This document shows, in pieces, positions 53,669 to 62,360 of a stretch of 64,000 nt of DNA (position 1 is the first letter of the stretch; every line of letters begins with the position of its first letter). The notes beneath the pieces are model-generated. The model was not told the origin of the DNA and made no database searches. It was given only the letters and a program-made list of their open reading frames with translations. Source of the DNA: Sphingomonas sp. OK281 (GTDB taxonomy: Bacteria; Pseudomonadota; Alphaproteobacteria; Sphingomonadales; Sphingomonadaceae); the NCBI RefSeq assembly GCF_900115295.1, contig NZ_FOVZ01000002.1:682001-746000 (forward strand), in the 5' to 3' direction. Made by a program: the position numbers and the translations under genes.

Positions 53669-54712
53669 ATGCGCGCGAATATCGTATCGATCGCCCGGTT
53701 CGAGCCGTCGTCGCGACCGATCCTCGCGGAGGGGGCGGGTGCAGCCTATGCGGCGGTCGCGATCGCCTGGATCATCGCGCTGCTCGGCGTGGCGGCGCGT
53801 CACCTGACGATCGCGGTGGACGAATTCGCCATGGCCGCCGTGATCGTCGGTGCGCCGATCGGCATGGGCCTGTGCCTGCGGGGACGCGGGCTCGATCGGC
53901 TGGGGACGATCGCGCAGGGTTGCGGCCTGTTCATGGCCGGGTGTCTCGGCATGACGCTGCTGACTTTCGTTCTGGGGACAGCCGATCGACCACTGGTCGA
54001 TCCGGTGCTCGCGGCGATCGATCGCACGCTGGTCCCGACTCTCGATTGGCCCGCGGCGATGCTCTGGCTCTCGCACCGCGCATCGCTGATGGCCGCCGCG
54101 AACTGGGTGTATGAAAGCATCGGCTGGCAGCCCGTGCTGCTCATCGCGATACTCGGCCAGTCAGGCCAGGAACACCGGGTCTGGACGTTCCTGACGGCGT
54201 GGCTGGTAACGCTGTTCGTCACGTGCGCGCTGTTCGCGCTGTTTCCCGGTATCGGCGCCTATGCGTATTTTGGCATGGCGGCGGCGGACGTCCCCGCCAT
54301 GCGCGATCCGACGCCCTGGCACCAGGCGGCGTTGCTTGCCGAACTGCGTGGCGGAACCCTGCACCATGTCGGGTTCGTCGATCTCGACGGGATCGTCACC
54401 TTTCCCAGCTTTCATGCCGCGGCGGCGGTGATCCTCGCCTGGGCGGCGTGGTCGCTGCGGGCGATCCGGTGGCCGGCGATCGTCCTCAACGGCGCCATGC
54501 TCGTGTCCGCGGTCCCGATCGGCGGGCATTACCTGATCGATATCGTCGCGGGCTGCGTCGTGGCGGCGCTTGGACTTGCGATCACCCGCAGGATCGCCGA
54601 GCCGTCATCGGCGGGGCGGACGGCCTATCGTCCGCCGTCGCGCCGCGTCAGCGCCGCGACGCAACTGGCGCGGTCGATCGTGCTGCCGTCGGGTTCGCGC
54701 GCGTCGAGATAG
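53669..54712 (+). CDS. PAP2-superfamily membrane phosphatase (Aur1/Ipt1-like)
   Basis: This 347-residue membrane protein has about seven hydrophobic segments and a split PAP2 active site: TFPSFHAAAAVI (conserved His) and GGHYLIDIVAG near the C-terminal side. The Aur1/Ipt1-like type is linked to inositolphosphotransferases, so a lipid headgroup transferase or phosphatase is likely. The last about 29 residues (RTAYRPPSRRVSAATQLAR...) are basic, non-hydrophobic and overlap the convergent lipoprotein gene by 88 bases, so the true C-terminus may be shorter in ancestry. Confidence 0.85.
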   Translation: MRANIVSIARFEPSSRPILAEGAGAAYAAVAIAWIIALLGVAARHLTIAVDEFAMAAVIVGAPIGMGLCLRGRGLDRLGTIAQGCGLFMAGCLGMTLLTFVLGTADRPLVDPVLAAIDRTLVPTLDWPAAMLWLSHRASLMAAANWVYESIGWQPVLLIAILGQSGQEHRVWTFLTAWLVTLFVTCALFALFPGIGAYAYFGMAAADVPAMRDPTPWHQAALLAELRGGTLHHVGFVDLDGIVTFPSFHAAAAVILAWAAWSLRAIRWPAIVLNGAMLVSAVPIGGHYLIDIVAGCVVAALGLAITRRIAEPSSAGRTAYRPPSRRVSAATQLARSIVLPSGSRASR

Positions 54713-54996
54713 GTGACGCGGGGGGCGTCGGATCCCTTGGGGTACAGGTACGCGTCGAGCACGCAGATGCCGCTCTGGAACTGTAGCTTTCGCGCGCTGC
54801 CCTCGCGCACGTCGGCGTCGGGCTGGCCGAACAGCTTGGTCAGGCCGGCGGCATCCTGGCCCAGCACGCGCTCCAGGCCGACGCTCGTATAGGGAATCGC
54901 CGGGCGTCCCACCGCGGGCTTGGCGACCGGGACCGCGCAGCCTGCCAGTCCACCGCCGAGTGCCAGCGTGATCGCTATCGTCGTCAATCGCGTCAT
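54625..54996 (-). CDS. Small lipoprotein, function unknown
   Basis: This 123-residue protein has a lipoprotein signal (MTRLTTIAITLALGGGLAGC, Cys 20) and a small folded domain with GLERVLGQDAAGLTKLFGQPDAD and LQFQSGICVLDAYLYP, a form often seen in periplasmic SmpA/BamE-like proteins. The ATG overlaps the stop of the EI24 gene; the pair is co-translated. Its 3' end overlaps the PAP2 gene on the other strand. Confidence 0.83.
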   Translation of the reverse strand: MTRLTTIAITLALGGGLAGCAVPVAKPAVGRPAIPYTSVGLERVLGQDAAGLTKLFGQPDADVREGSARKLQFQSGICVLDAYLYPKGSDAPRVTYLDAREPDGSTIDRASCVAALTRRDGGR

Positions 54997-55682
54997 GGCC
55001 GGCCTTTGCGAGAATATTGGCGGTGGAAGTAATGCGTCGCCATCGCCGCGCCGAGAACCGGGGCAGCGATGTTGAGAACCGGAACCACGAACAGCCCGGT
55101 GTTCGCAAGTCCCAGCACGAACCGCCCCGGCCTGGTCGTCGCACGCCAGCCCCGCATCGCCGCCGCATCCATATGGCGCGCCGCGACCATGTCCCCCAGA
55201 TCGCGCCCGAGCAGCCAGCCATTGACGACGAAGAACGCCGCGGCAGTACCGACCCCGGTGACGAGCAGCGCGACATAGACCGGCAGCATCACCAGGTTGA
55301 CGAGCACGACGCGCACGGCCGAGCGGAGCCCCATCGCGAGGCTGCGCGCGAAGGCGACGGGGCGGGCGGTCTTCAGCGCGTCCGGATAATGCCGCGCCTC
55401 GACCGCTTCGACCACTTCGTCCGCGAAGATCCCGACGACCGCGATCGCGACTGCGCGGAACAACAGCCATAGAGCGAGGATCGTCACGAACAGCGCGAAC
55501 GCCGCGGCGAGCCCGCCGGCATGCCAGTCGAGCCACGCGGCCAGTGCGGCTTGCGTGCCCCACCACGTGCCGACGCCGAGCAGCGCGAAGACGAGCAGCG
55601 TGACGACCATCGACTTCACGAACACGCGGAGGACCGGCGGATCGGTGAGTTGGCCGAGCGAGAGGACGAGAGCGCGGAGCAT
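54993..55682 (-). CDS. EI24-domain (CysZ-like) membrane protein
   Basis: This 229-residue protein has about four or five membrane segments (SMVVTLLVFALLGVGTWW, then FALFVTILALWLLFRAVAIAVV, VNLVMLPVYVALLVTGVGTA). It belongs to the EI24 family, whose bacterial member CysZ is a sulfate permease; short EI24 proteins in alphaproteobacteria have no proven role. The motif GWLLGRDLGDMVAARH is typical. It is the first gene of a pair with the lipoprotein. Confidence 0.87.
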   Translation of the reverse strand: MLRALVLSLGQLTDPPVLRVFVKSMVVTLLVFALLGVGTWWGTQAALAAWLDWHAGGLAAAFALFVTILALWLLFRAVAIAVVGIFADEVVEAVEARHYPDALKTARPVAFARSLAMGLRSAVRVVLVNLVMLPVYVALLVTGVGTAAAFFVVNGWLLGRDLGDMVAARHMDAAAMRGWRATTRPGRFVLGLANTGLFVVPVLNIAAPVLGAAMATHYFHRQYSRKGRP

Positions 55683-56181
55683 CCGCTCGAAATGACGCGC
55701 GGCCGCAACAAGGTCAACGCGACTCTGCTCCAGCGCGCCCCGCCAGATCCAAATCCTGACCGTTCCCCCGCGGACGCGGGGGCCCAGCTAAACCACGACC
55801 ACCACTAGAGACCTTCGGCCCCCCGCATTCGCCAGGGAACGGCAAAGGGCCGTGGTTGGTGTCATGCAGGTATCTCATTCTTCGGCACTGCGAGCACCCC
55901 GAGAACTGCTGTAACCTCCAGAACCGCTTGAACCGCCCTAACCACGATCATCACCCCGGCGAAGGCCGGGGCCCAATTGGGAAGGTCGTCGTAATGATGC
56001 ACGGCCCGTCGTTACTGCCGTCCCCCAATTGGGCCCCGGCCTTCGCCGGGGTGGTGGCCTGTCCCGGCAGGCTCATGCCACTCCAGCAAAGATCCAGCCG
56101 GTCACCGCACCCCCACACCAGTTGCACCAATCCCCCCCGCCATTTACGGCGAGCCTTTACCGTCCGCCCGGAGACTTTCCC
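55683..56181. repeat. 499-base gap with palindromic element family E copy 2
   Basis: The element runs 55951-56053: CACCCCGGCGAAGGCCGGGG with CCCAATTGGG at the left and the complement CCCAATTGGGCCCCGGCCTT at the right. A smaller F-like arm (CCCCCGCGGACGCGGGGG) lies near 55765. The remainder has no visible gene; the promoter of the adenosine kinase gene should lie at 56054-56160. Confidence 0.85.
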
Positions 56182-57180
56182 TTGCCCACCCCAACCTACG
56201 ACGTCGTCGCGATCGGCAATGCCATCGTCGACATCCTGAGCACCGCCGACGACGCGTTCATCGCAGAGATCGGCGTCGCCAAGGGCTCGATGCAGCTCAT
56301 GTTCTCGTCGGAAGAGGCCGATGCGCTCTACGCCAAGATGGGCCCGGGCATGGAGATCTCCGGCGGGTCGGCCGCCAACACGGTCGCGGGCATCGCCGCG
56401 CTCGGCGGCAAATGCGGGTTCATCGGCCAGGTCGCCGACGACCAGCTCGGCCAGGTCTTTGCGCACGACGTCCGCAGCATCGGTATCGAGTTCGCCACCC
56501 CCGTGCGTGCCGGCGACCCGACCACCGGCCGCTGCCTGATCTTCGTCACCCCCGACGGCCAGCGCACGATGAACACCTTCCTCGGCGCCGGCCAGTTCCT
56601 CCCCGCCGCCGCGATCGACACCGCCATGATCGCCGACAGCGCGATCCTGTATCTCGAAGGCTATCTCTGGGATCCCGAAGAGCCGCGCGCCGCGATGCGC
56701 GCCGCGATCGATTGCGCGCGCGGGGCAGGGCGGAAGGTCGCCTTCACGCTCAGCGACGTGTTCTGCATCTCGCGCCACGGCGGCGATTTCCGCCAGCTGC
56801 TCTCGGACGGCCTGATCGACATCCTGTTTGCCAACGAGAGCGAACTCGCCGCGCTCGCCGAGACCGACGATTTCGACGCAGCCGTCGCCAAGATTTCCGC
56901 GCAGGTCCCGACGCTGGTCGTCACCCGCGGCGAGCACGGCGCCTGTGCGATCCAGAACGGCAACCGTGCCGAAGTGAAGGCCGAGCCGATCGCCAAGGTC
57001 GTCGACACCACCGGCGCCGGCGACCTGTTCGCGGCGGGCTTCCTCCACGGCCAGGCGCAGGGCTACGACCTGCACGCGTCGCTCAAGCTCGGCGCGGTCT
57101 GCGCGGCCGAGATCATCAGCCATGTCGGTGCCCGGCCTATGGTCGACATGAAGGCACTCGCCGCCAAGCATATCGGCTGA
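56182..57180 (+). CDS. Adenosine kinase (PfkB family)
   Basis: This 332-residue ribokinase-fold enzyme is of the adenosine kinase type: it opens PTYDVVAIGNAIVDILS, then SGGSAANTVAGIAALGG and a G-rich strand, and has the PfkB signature 2 VDTTGAGDLFAAGFLHG with the catalytic Asp. It phosphorylates adenosine or a related nucleoside to AMP. The start is taken as TTG 56182 with GGAG eight bases before it; no in-frame ATG gives a normal N-terminus. Confidence 0.88.
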   Translation: MPTPTYDVVAIGNAIVDILSTADDAFIAEIGVAKGSMQLMFSSEEADALYAKMGPGMEISGGSAANTVAGIAALGGKCGFIGQVADDQLGQVFAHDVRSIGIEFATPVRAGDPTTGRCLIFVTPDGQRTMNTFLGAGQFLPAAAIDTAMIADSAILYLEGYLWDPEEPRAAMRAAIDCARGAGRKVAFTLSDVFCISRHGGDFRQLLSDGLIDILFANESELAALAETDDFDAAVAKISAQVPTLVVTRGEHGACAIQNGNRAEVKAEPIAKVVDTTGAGDLFAAGFLHGQAQGYDLHASLKLGAVCAAEIISHVGARPMVDMKALAAKHIG

Positions 57181-57186
57181 AGATTG

Positions 57187-57239
57187 TATCCCCGCGAAGG
57201 CGGGGACCCAGACTGGGCTCCCGCCTTCGCGGGAGAACA
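57187..57239. repeat. Palindromic element family F copy
   Basis: TCCCCGCGAAGGCGGGGACC at the left pairs with CCCGCCTTCGCGGGAGA at the right. It lies between convergent genes, next to a true terminator. Confidence 0.8.
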
Positions 57240-57258
57240 AGCCTTGGAACGACGACAC

Positions 57259-57297
57259 AAAAAAAGGGCCGCGGGAGTTTCCTCCCGCGGCCCTTTC
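57259..57297 (-). terminator. Rho-independent terminator of the APC permease gene
   Basis: GGGCCGCGGGAG and CTCCCGCGGCCC form a perfect 12-bp stem (57266-57293) with a TTTC loop. On the minus strand it is followed by seven T, so it ends the permease transcript; on the plus strand only CTTTCTG follows, a weaker stop for adenosine kinase. Confidence 0.9.
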
Positions 57298-57308
57298 TGC
57301 GTCCGGTC

Positions 57309-58841
57309 TCAGTGACCCGGCGTCAGGTCGATGTCGGTCTCGCCGCCATCGGTCATCCCGCGCCCGAGATAGCTCTTCCGATAGCCATACAGGAAGTAGA
57401 TCACGAGGCCGATGCCACCCCAGATCGGCAGCACCGCCATCGCCTCGAACGGCAGCGAGAAGTACAGCCCGATGCAGCCGACGATCGTCAGCGGCGCGAC
57501 GATCCACGCGGCTGGCGTGCGGAACGGGCGATGCCGGTTCGGCTCGCGCTTGCGCAGGATCAGCAGCGCGATCGCGACCATCATGAACGCGTACAGCGTG
57601 CCGGCATTGGCGATGTCCGCGAGCTGCCCGACCGGCAGGAACGCCGCGGCGAACGCCACGAACAACCCGGTGATCGCGGTCACGATATACGGCGTCTTCC
57701 ATTTCGGATGCACGCGGCTGAGCACTTCGGGCAACAGGCCGTCACGGCTCATCACGAAGAAGATGCGGGTCTGGCCGAACATCAGGATCAGGATCACCGA
57801 CGGCAGCGCGAGGCCCGCGGCATAGCCCATCCAGTTGCCGACGTTCGCGTAACCGATCTGGCGCAGCACGTGCGCGAGCGCTTCGTTCGAGCACACCAGC
57901 GCCTGCGCATTGGCCGGAATGAGGCACGCGCGTGCCAGCTCGGGCGACCCGGTCGTGAACGGCACGCCGCTCGCGTCGAACAGCGGCTGGCCACCGATCG
58001 TTCCGATCGCGCCCGCCGCGACCAGCATGTAGAACACGGTGCAGATGCCGAGCGACGCGATCAGGCCGATCGGCACGTTGCGCTGCGGATCCTTGGTCTC
58101 CTCGGCGGCGGTCGAGACCGCGTCGAAGCCGACATAGGCGAAGAAGATCGTCGCCGCCGCGCCCACGACGCCAAGGCCGTTGCTGCCGAGGATGCCCGTG
58201 GGGAGGAACGGCTCGAAATTGCCGCCATGCGTCTTGGGCAGCGTCAGCGCGACGAACGCGGTCAGCGCGACGACCTTGATCGTAACCAGCACCGCGTTGA
58301 CGCGCGCGCTCTCGGTCGTGCCGATCATCAGCAGCCACGTGACGAGCAGCGAGATGACGACCGCGGGCAGGTTGATGAACCCGCCCGGCACGTACGGCCC
58401 TGCGGCGAGCCATGTCGGCAACGTTATCCCGAACGTCTCATGCAGGATCGAGCCCGAGAAATAGCCGGACCACCCGACCGACACGGCGCTCGCGGCGACG
58501 GCATATTCGAGGATCAGGGCCCAGCCGACGGTCCAGGCGAGCAGCTCGCCCATCACCGAATAGGTATAGGTGTAGGCGGAGCCGGCGACCGGCGCCATCG
58601 CCGCGATCTCGGCATAGCAGAGCGCTGCGACGACGCAGACCGCGCCCGCGACGATGAAGCTCAGGATCATGCCCGGCCCGGCCTTCTGCGCGGCGGCGGA
58701 GGTCAGCACGAAGATGCCCGTCCCGATCACGCAGCCGATGCCGAGCATGGTAAGCTGGAACGCGCCCAACGATCGGTGCAGCGATTTTTTCTGCGCCGTC
58801 GCCAGGATGGCGTCCAGTGATTTTACGCGACCAAAAATCAA
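57309..58841 (-). CDS. APC-superfamily amino acid permease
   Basis: This 510-residue permease has about twelve or more membrane segments. It begins SLHRSLGAFQLTMLGIGCVIGTGIFVLTS, the APC/CAT motif, and has YAEIAAMAPVAGSAYTYTYS and AYVGFDAVSTAAEETKDPQRN, both typical of cationic amino acid transporters. The start appears to be TTG 58841. Substrate specificity is not certain. It ends at a strong terminator. Confidence 0.9.
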   Translation of the reverse strand: MIFGRVKSLDAILATAQKKSLHRSLGAFQLTMLGIGCVIGTGIFVLTSAAAQKAGPGMILSFIVAGAVCVVAALCYAEIAAMAPVAGSAYTYTYSVMGELLAWTVGWALILEYAVAASAVSVGWSGYFSGSILHETFGITLPTWLAAGPYVPGGFINLPAVVISLLVTWLLMIGTTESARVNAVLVTIKVVALTAFVALTLPKTHGGNFEPFLPTGILGSNGLGVVGAAATIFFAYVGFDAVSTAAEETKDPQRNVPIGLIASLGICTVFYMLVAAGAIGTIGGQPLFDASGVPFTTGSPELARACLIPANAQALVCSNEALAHVLRQIGYANVGNWMGYAAGLALPSVILILMFGQTRIFFVMSRDGLLPEVLSRVHPKWKTPYIVTAITGLFVAFAAAFLPVGQLADIANAGTLYAFMMVAIALLILRKREPNRHRPFRTPAAWIVAPLTIVGCIGLYFSLPFEAMAVLPIWGGIGLVIYFLYGYRKSYLGRGMTDGGETDIDLTPGH

Positions 58842-58952
58842 TTCGGTACCCCCCGGGGATTGCAGGGGCCCGGTCAGAAGGCCCCCTTGCTCAATCCCCC
58901 GAGCCTAATGGCAATTTTATTACGCGCAATCCTTTAGTGCGGCAAAGCTGGC

Positions 58953-59330
58953 CTATCGCATCAGCATCGGTCCGAGCGGGCGGCCGCCGAAGACATGAAC
59001 ATGCAGATGCGGCACCTCCTGGTGTCCGTCCTGGCCGATGTTGGCGAGCAGGCGATAGCCCGGCTCGACCAGCCCCGCCGCCCGCGCGACGGTGCCGACC
59101 GCGCGGATGAAGCCTGCGATCTCCGCATCGGGCGCCCGCGCAGAGAAATCGTCCCACGAGACATAGGCGCCCTTGGGGATCACGAGCAGGTGCGTCGGCG
59201 CCTGCGGATTGATGTCGTGGAACGCGATCGCGAAGTCGTCTTCGTAGACGCGCTTCGACGGAATCTCGCCGCGCAGGATCTTCGCGAAGATGTTCTGGTC
59301 GTCGTAAGGCTGCGTGGCGTCGATCGGCAT
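58953..59330 (-). CDS. HIT-family nucleotide-binding protein (HinT-like)
   Basis: This 125-residue purine nucleoside phosphoramidase-type protein has the triad HLHVHVF (His-x-His-x-His-x-x) and the usual start NIFAKILRGEIPSKRVYED. It is the last gene of the his operon, after hisE. Its ribosome site (AGGGGA five bases before the ATG) is part of the neighbouring palindromic element. Confidence 0.94.
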   Translation of the reverse strand: MPIDATQPYDDQNIFAKILRGEIPSKRVYEDDFAIAFHDINPQAPTHLLVIPKGAYVSWDDFSARAPDAEIAGFIRAVGTVARAAGLVEPGYRLLANIGQDGHQEVPHLHVHVFGGRPLGPMLMR

Positions 59331-59333
59331 ATA

Positions 59334-59441
59334 TTCCCCTCGCGCTTGCGGGAGGGGTTAGGGGAGGGGCTGGGCCATCCCGATCCCGGCGGAGCATGTG
59401 CGTCATGCCCTCCCCCGACCCCTCCCGCAAGCGGAAGGGGG
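59334..59441. repeat. Palindromic element family G copy 1, inside the his operon
   Basis: CCCCTCGCGCTTGCGGGAGG at the left and CCCCTCCCGCAAGCGGAAGG-like sequence at the right pair, with GGTTAGGGGAGGGG/CCCTCCCCCGACC inside. It fills the gap between hisE and the HIT gene. The left edge supplies AGGGGA as a ribosome site for the HIT gene. Confidence 0.88.
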
Positions 59442-59446
59442 GCAGG

Positions 59447-59764
59447 TCAGCCCGTCCGCCCGGCCTTCTCGGTCAAGCCGCCGACACCCTCGCGCCGCTC
59501 CAATTCCGCCCGCACGTCGTCCAGGCTCAACCCCGCATCCGCCAGCAACACGGCCAGATGGAACATCAAATCCGCCGCTTCCGGCACGATGCTGGCCTCG
59601 TCGCCCGAGCACGCCGCGATCACCGTCTCGACGGCTTCCTCGCCGAGCTTCTGCGCGATCTTGGGCCGGCCCTTGGCGAACAGGCTCGCGGTGTACGAGG
59701 TGTCGGCGGGTGCATCGCGACGCGCGCGGATGGTCGCCTCGAGGCGGTCGAATACGGGGTCCAT
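59447..59764 (-). CDS. hisE: Phosphoribosyl-ATP pyrophosphatase HisE
   Basis: HisE removes pyrophosphate from PR-ATP in step 2 of histidine synthesis. The 105-residue MazG-like protein has the motif [17 protein letters not shown] and [20 protein letters not shown] with the metal-binding glutamates. It is a stand-alone HisE, not fused to HisI. A hydrophobic small gene and hisF lie upstream in the same operon. Confidence 0.94.
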   Translation of the reverse strand: MDPVFDRLEATIRARRDAPADTSYTASLFAKGRPKIAQKLGEEAVETVIAACSGDEASIVPEAADLMFHLAVLLADAGLSLDDVRAELERREGVGGLTEKAGRTG

Positions 59765-59796
59765 GGCTCACGTGCTGACGCAGCGGGCAGGGCGGG

Positions 59797-59973
59797 TCAA
59801 TCCTCCGCGGGCGGTTTGGTCTTCGCGAACCGCTTCCGCAACGCCCGCCGCACGAGGAACACGCCCATCACCGCGAACACGAACAGCGCGACGTCCGACA
59901 GTTCGGGTCCGGTCCGAGGATGAACGATGCCGCTATGACCCGACTGCACCGCGAGGAAGGGCAGGGCGATCAT
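59797..59973 (-). CDS. 58-residue membrane protein between hisF and hisE
   Basis: This small protein has two hydrophobic parts (MIALPFLAVQSG, then ALFVFAVMGVFLVRRAL) and a basic tail (RKRFAKTKPPAED). The ATG at 59973 lies 22 bases after hisF and the stop 32 bases before hisE, so it is in the operon. No family was recognised. The codon pattern and conserved position would need comparison; it may be a real small membrane protein or chance. Confidence 0.55.
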   Translation of the reverse strand: MIALPFLAVQSGHSGIVHPRTGPELSDVALFVFAVMGVFLVRRALRKRFAKTKPPAED

Positions 59974-59995
59974 CGGACCGAGCCACCCGGTACCG

Positions 59996-60766
59996 TCAAG
60001 CGCGCACCGGCGAGCGAACCGGGATTCCCGCCGCTGCCAGCGCGGCATGCGCGTCGCCGATCGACGCCTGCCCGAAATGGAAGATCGACGCCGCCAGCAC
60101 GGCGCTCGCATGCCCATCGCGGATGCCTGCCACGAGATCATCGAGCCCGCCAACCCCGCCGCTAGCCACGACCGGCACGCTTACCCGGTCCGAGATCGCC
60201 CGGATCAGGTCGAGGTCGTAGCCACTCCGCGTCCCATCCCGGTCCATCGACGTGACGAGCAACTCGCCCGCGCCCAGTTCGGCGAGCTTCAGCGCATGCG
60301 CGATCGCATCGATCCCGGTCGCGCGCCGGCCGCCATGCGTGAACACTTCCCAGCCTTCGCCCGACCGCCGCGCATCGACGCTCGCGACGCAGCACTGGCT
60401 GCCAAACCGCTCGGCAATATCCGCGACTAGCTCCGGCCGCTCGACCGCCGCCGAATTGACCGCAACCTTGTCCGCCCCCGCCAGCAACAGCGCGCGCGCA
60501 TCGTCCGCCGTCCGCACCCCGCCACCGACCGTCAGCGGCATGAAGCACACCGCCGCGGTCCGCCGCACGACGTCGAGGATCGTACCCCGACCCTCATGGG
60601 AAGCACCGATATCGAGGAAACACAACTCGTCCGCCCCGGCCGCATCATACGCCCGCGCCTGCTCGACCGGATCGCCCGCATCGCGCAGTTCGACGAAGTT
60701 CACGCCTTTCACCACGCGCCCATCGGCAACGTCGAGACACGGAATCACACGCGCGCGGACCGTCAT
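59996..60766 (-). CDS. hisF: Imidazole glycerol phosphate synthase, cyclase subunit
   Basis: HisF is the cyclase half of IGP synthase, working with HisH. The 256-residue TIM barrel has [47 protein letters not shown] and [11 protein letters not shown]; the two catalytic Asp are near 11 and 130. A large repeat-bearing gap separates it from hisA upstream. Confidence 0.96.
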   Translation of the reverse strand: MTVRARVIPCLDVADGRVVKGVNFVELRDAGDPVEQARAYDAAGADELCFLDIGASHEGRGTILDVVRRTAAVCFMPLTVGGGVRTADDARALLLAGADKVAVNSAAVERPELVADIAERFGSQCCVASVDARRSGEGWEVFTHGGRRATGIDAIAHALKLAELGAGELLVTSMDRDGTRSGYDLDLIRAISDRVSVPVVASGGVGGLDDLVAGIRDGHASAVLAASIFHFGQASIGDAHAALAAAGIPVRSPVRA

Positions 60767-61019
60767 GCGCTGCGCCGAAGGTTTTGTTCACGCGGAGACG
60801 CGGAGACGCGGAGACGCGGCAAAGCCGCTAAGAAGAATATTTCGCGCAGCGGCGCAGAGGCGCTGAGAGAGAGGAAGGGAGCAAGGCCTAACTTCTTACT
60901 CTCCGCGCCTCTGCGCCTCTGCGCGAACAAGTTTCTGCCTGCGGCGCCACAAGCGGCTCTGCGTCCTCCGCGTCTCTGCGCGAAACCACTATCTCCGCGT
61001 CTCCGCGTCTCCGCGTGAA
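60767..61019. repeat. Large palindromic element family H between hisA and hisF
   Basis: The left end carries three tandem GCGGAGAC units after TTCACG (about 60787-60815), and the right end carries their complements (CGCGTCTCCGCGTCTCCGCG then TGAA). Inside are paired GCGCAGAGGCGC and GCGCCTCTGCGCCTCTGCGC blocks. The whole 253-base gap is one long imperfect inverted repeat that lies in the operon transcript. Confidence 0.85.
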
Positions 61020-61757
61020 TCATCCTGCGGCCTTTGCCACGCTCATCGCCGCCGCGAGATCGAGCCGACCATCGTACAACGCGCGCCCCGTAATCACGCC
61101 TTCGACACCATCCCGCACATGCAAAGCCAGCACATGGATCTCGGCGATCCCCTTGACCCCGCCGCTGGCGATCACCGGGATATCCACCGACCGCGCCAGG
61201 TCGACCGTAGCGTCCACGTTGCACCCCTTCAGCATCCCATCACGCCCGACATCGGTGAACAGCAACGACGCCACCCCCGCATCCTCGAACCGCCGCGCCA
61301 GATCGACCGCGCTGGTGGTCGACACGTCCGCCCAACCCTTGGTCGCGACCATGCCGTCCTTCGCGTCGACCGCGACGACGATCCCGCCGGGGAAATCCTT
61401 CGCTACGCCGCGCACGAACTCGGGATCCTCGAGCGCCGCCGTCCCGATCACGACGCGAGACACGCCCAGGTCGAACCAGCCCTCGACGCTAGCCCGCGTC
61501 CGGATCCCGCCGCCAAGCTGCACATGCCCCGGAAACTGCGCGACGATCGACCGCACCGCATCGCCATTGACCGAAGCCCCCGCAAACGCGCCATCGAGAT
61601 CGACCACATGCAAATGCTCCGCACCCGCCTCCGCAAACAGCATAGCCTGCGCCGCGGGATCGTCGCCATAGATAGTCGCCCGGTCCATATCGCCCTCGGC
61701 GAGACGCACCACCTGACCCGCCTTGAGGTCGATCGCGGGGAAGATAATCAGGCTCAC
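61020..61757 (-). CDS. hisA: ProFAR isomerase HisA
   Basis: HisA isomerises ProFAR to PRFAR. The 245-residue TIM barrel has IIFPAIDLKAGQVVRLAEGD, the first catalytic Asp in it, VDLDGAFAG, LGGGIRTRASV and ASGGVKGIAEI. The start is taken as GTG 61757, which overlaps the hisH stop (GTGA); an in-frame GTG at 61766 would add three residues. Confidence 0.94.
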   Translation of the reverse strand: MSLIIFPAIDLKAGQVVRLAEGDMDRATIYGDDPAAQAMLFAEAGAEHLHVVDLDGAFAGASVNGDAVRSIVAQFPGHVQLGGGIRTRASVEGWFDLGVSRVVIGTAALEDPEFVRGVAKDFPGGIVVAVDAKDGMVATKGWADVSTTSAVDLARRFEDAGVASLLFTDVGRDGMLKGCNVDATVDLARSVDIPVIASGGVKGIAEIHVLALHVRDGVEGVITGRALYDGRLDLAAAMSVAKAAG

Positions 61758-62359
61758 GGCCGCCACTCCAGGAAACGTTCGAGCAAGGCCAGGCCGTAGC
61801 GCTGGCTCTTCTCAGGATGAAACTGCACGCCGATCATCGTGTCGCGACCAATCGCCGCGGTGACCGGGCCGGCATGGTCGGTCGTCGCGAGCACGTCGGC
61901 GCCTTCAAAGGCGAAGCTATGCAGGAAATACGCCTCGCCCGGTGCGATCAGCGGATGCGCCACGGAGGGAACGACATCGTTCCACCCCATATGCGGCACC
62001 TTCGCCTCCATCGTCCCCGGCTCAAGCCTGCGCACGCGTCCCGGAACCCAGCCGAGCCCGGCATGAGTCCCCATCTCCTCGCCCGCCTCGGCCATCAACT
62101 GCATGCCGACGCAGATCCCCAGAAACGGCGTACCCTCGTCGCGAACCCGCCGGTTGAGCGCCTCGACCATCCCCGGCACCGCGCGCAAAGCCGCCGCACA
62201 AGCGCCATACGCGCCCACACCCGGCAACACGATCCGGTCAGCCTTCGCAACGACATCCGCGTCGGCGGTGACAACCAGATCGACACACCCAGCCGTCCGC
62301 AACGCGTTCTCGACCGAATGCAAATTCCCCGCGCCATAATCGATCAGCGCGAGCGTCAA
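61754..62359 (-). CDS. hisH: IGP synthase glutaminase subunit HisH
   Basis: HisH provides ammonia to HisF by splitting glutamine. The 201-residue class I amidotransferase has LALIDYGAGN at the start, the nucleophile in FLGICVGMQLM, and the His-Glu pair in GVQFHPEKS. The start is taken as TTG 62359; the GGAGGGG ribosome site five bases upstream is the edge of the palindromic element, so translation depends on repeat sequence. Confidence 0.92.
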   Translation of the reverse strand: MTLALIDYGAGNLHSVENALRTAGCVDLVVTADADVVAKADRIVLPGVGAYGACAAALRAVPGMVEALNRRVRDEGTPFLGICVGMQLMAEAGEEMGTHAGLGWVPGRVRRLEPGTMEAKVPHMGWNDVVPSVAHPLIAPGEAYFLHSFAFEGADVLATTDHAGPVTAAIGRDTMIGVQFHPEKSQRYGLALLERFLEWRP

Positions 62360-62360
62360 A

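Noticed and set aside
60787..61015. Repeated GCGGAGAC / CTCCGCGTCT units that look CRISPR-like at first sight
   Set aside because: Units are adjacent without spacers, too short, and form one long inverted repeat; no cas gene is present.
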